Origin: Channa striata
Taxonomy: Eukaryota > Chordata > Actinopteri > Anabantiformes > Channidae
Reading direction: 5' to 3'
Length of the DNA stretch: 64,000 nt
NCBI GenBank assembly: GCA_033026295.1
Contig: CM065168.1
Span: 38,886,875-38,950,874, forward strand
Both the position numbers and the translations under genes were made by a program. Of this stretch, positions 63,794 to 64,000 are shown in pieces; position 1 is the stretch's first letter; the number at the start of each line of letters is the position of its first letter. The notes beneath the pieces are model-generated. The model saw nothing but the letters and a program-made list of their open reading frames with translations, did not search any database and was not told the DNA's origin.

Positions 63794-64000
63794 TGTGTGG
63801 TTTTTGGCGCCTCAGTAGGAGTTTAACTCTGAAAACAGCAGCAGCAGTGGATCATTCCATATAATGAAGTATAGATCTCCTTTTATTACAATCTGCCTAA
63901 TAGAGCTTTTAATATAAAACAGCACCTGGGTGATATTTGCTCTTCCAACATTAAAGCCATGCATTAATTCATCTGACATCTCATTGTTTGGGGAGTTAAA

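Overview
The window looks like vertebrate, most likely teleost fish, nuclear DNA. Coding sequence sits in short exons with GT-AG splice sites. The rest is AT-rich, mostly CpG-poor intron full of (CA)n microsatellites and old transposon remnants of types common in fish: a Tc1-like element, a tRNA-derived SINE, an L2-type LINE tail and a small hAT-like element. There are no bacterial-style operons, ribosome binding sites or CRISPR arrays.

One gene is recognisable. Five exons on the minus strand encode a contiguous internal part of a latrophilin-type adhesion GPCR, best matching latrophilin-3 (adgrl3/lphn3). In transcription order (high to low coordinates) they are: 41762-41653, the second half of the galactose/rhamnose-binding (SUEL) lectin domain; 27312-26512, the whole olfactomedin domain in one exon; 13830-13468, a Thr-rich mucin-like stalk plus the start of the HormR domain; 10628-10525, the rest of HormR; 7595-7410, the first helices of the GAIN domain. 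Exon phases join without a frameshift (junction phases 1, 1, 1, 0). The joined coding length is 1564 nt, about 2.4% of the window. Signal peptide and first lectin-half exons would lie above 64000. The rest of GAIN, the GPS, the seven-helix region and the cytoplasmic tail would lie below position 1. I found none of these here.

Layout: 1-7409 intron with a SINE, a hAT-like MITE and G-quadruplex candidates; 7410-13830 three exons about 3 kb apart, the introns carrying several microsatellites; 13831-26511 a 12.7 kb intron with a CpG-rich patch and an L2-type LINE 3' end; 26512-27312 the olfactomedin exon; 27313-41652 a 14.3 kb intron with a double hairpin and G4-forming runs; 41653-41762 the lectin exon; 41763-64000 at least 22 kb of intron with a decayed Tc1 element, a second CpG-rich patch and a long (TA)n tract.

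I see no undescribed multi-gene system. The items most worth a second look are the two CpG-rich patches (21236-21436 and 47360-47540), the paired perfect hairpins at 36542-36590, the G4 motifs, and whether a mammalian-like microexon exists between the lectin and olfactomedin exons.
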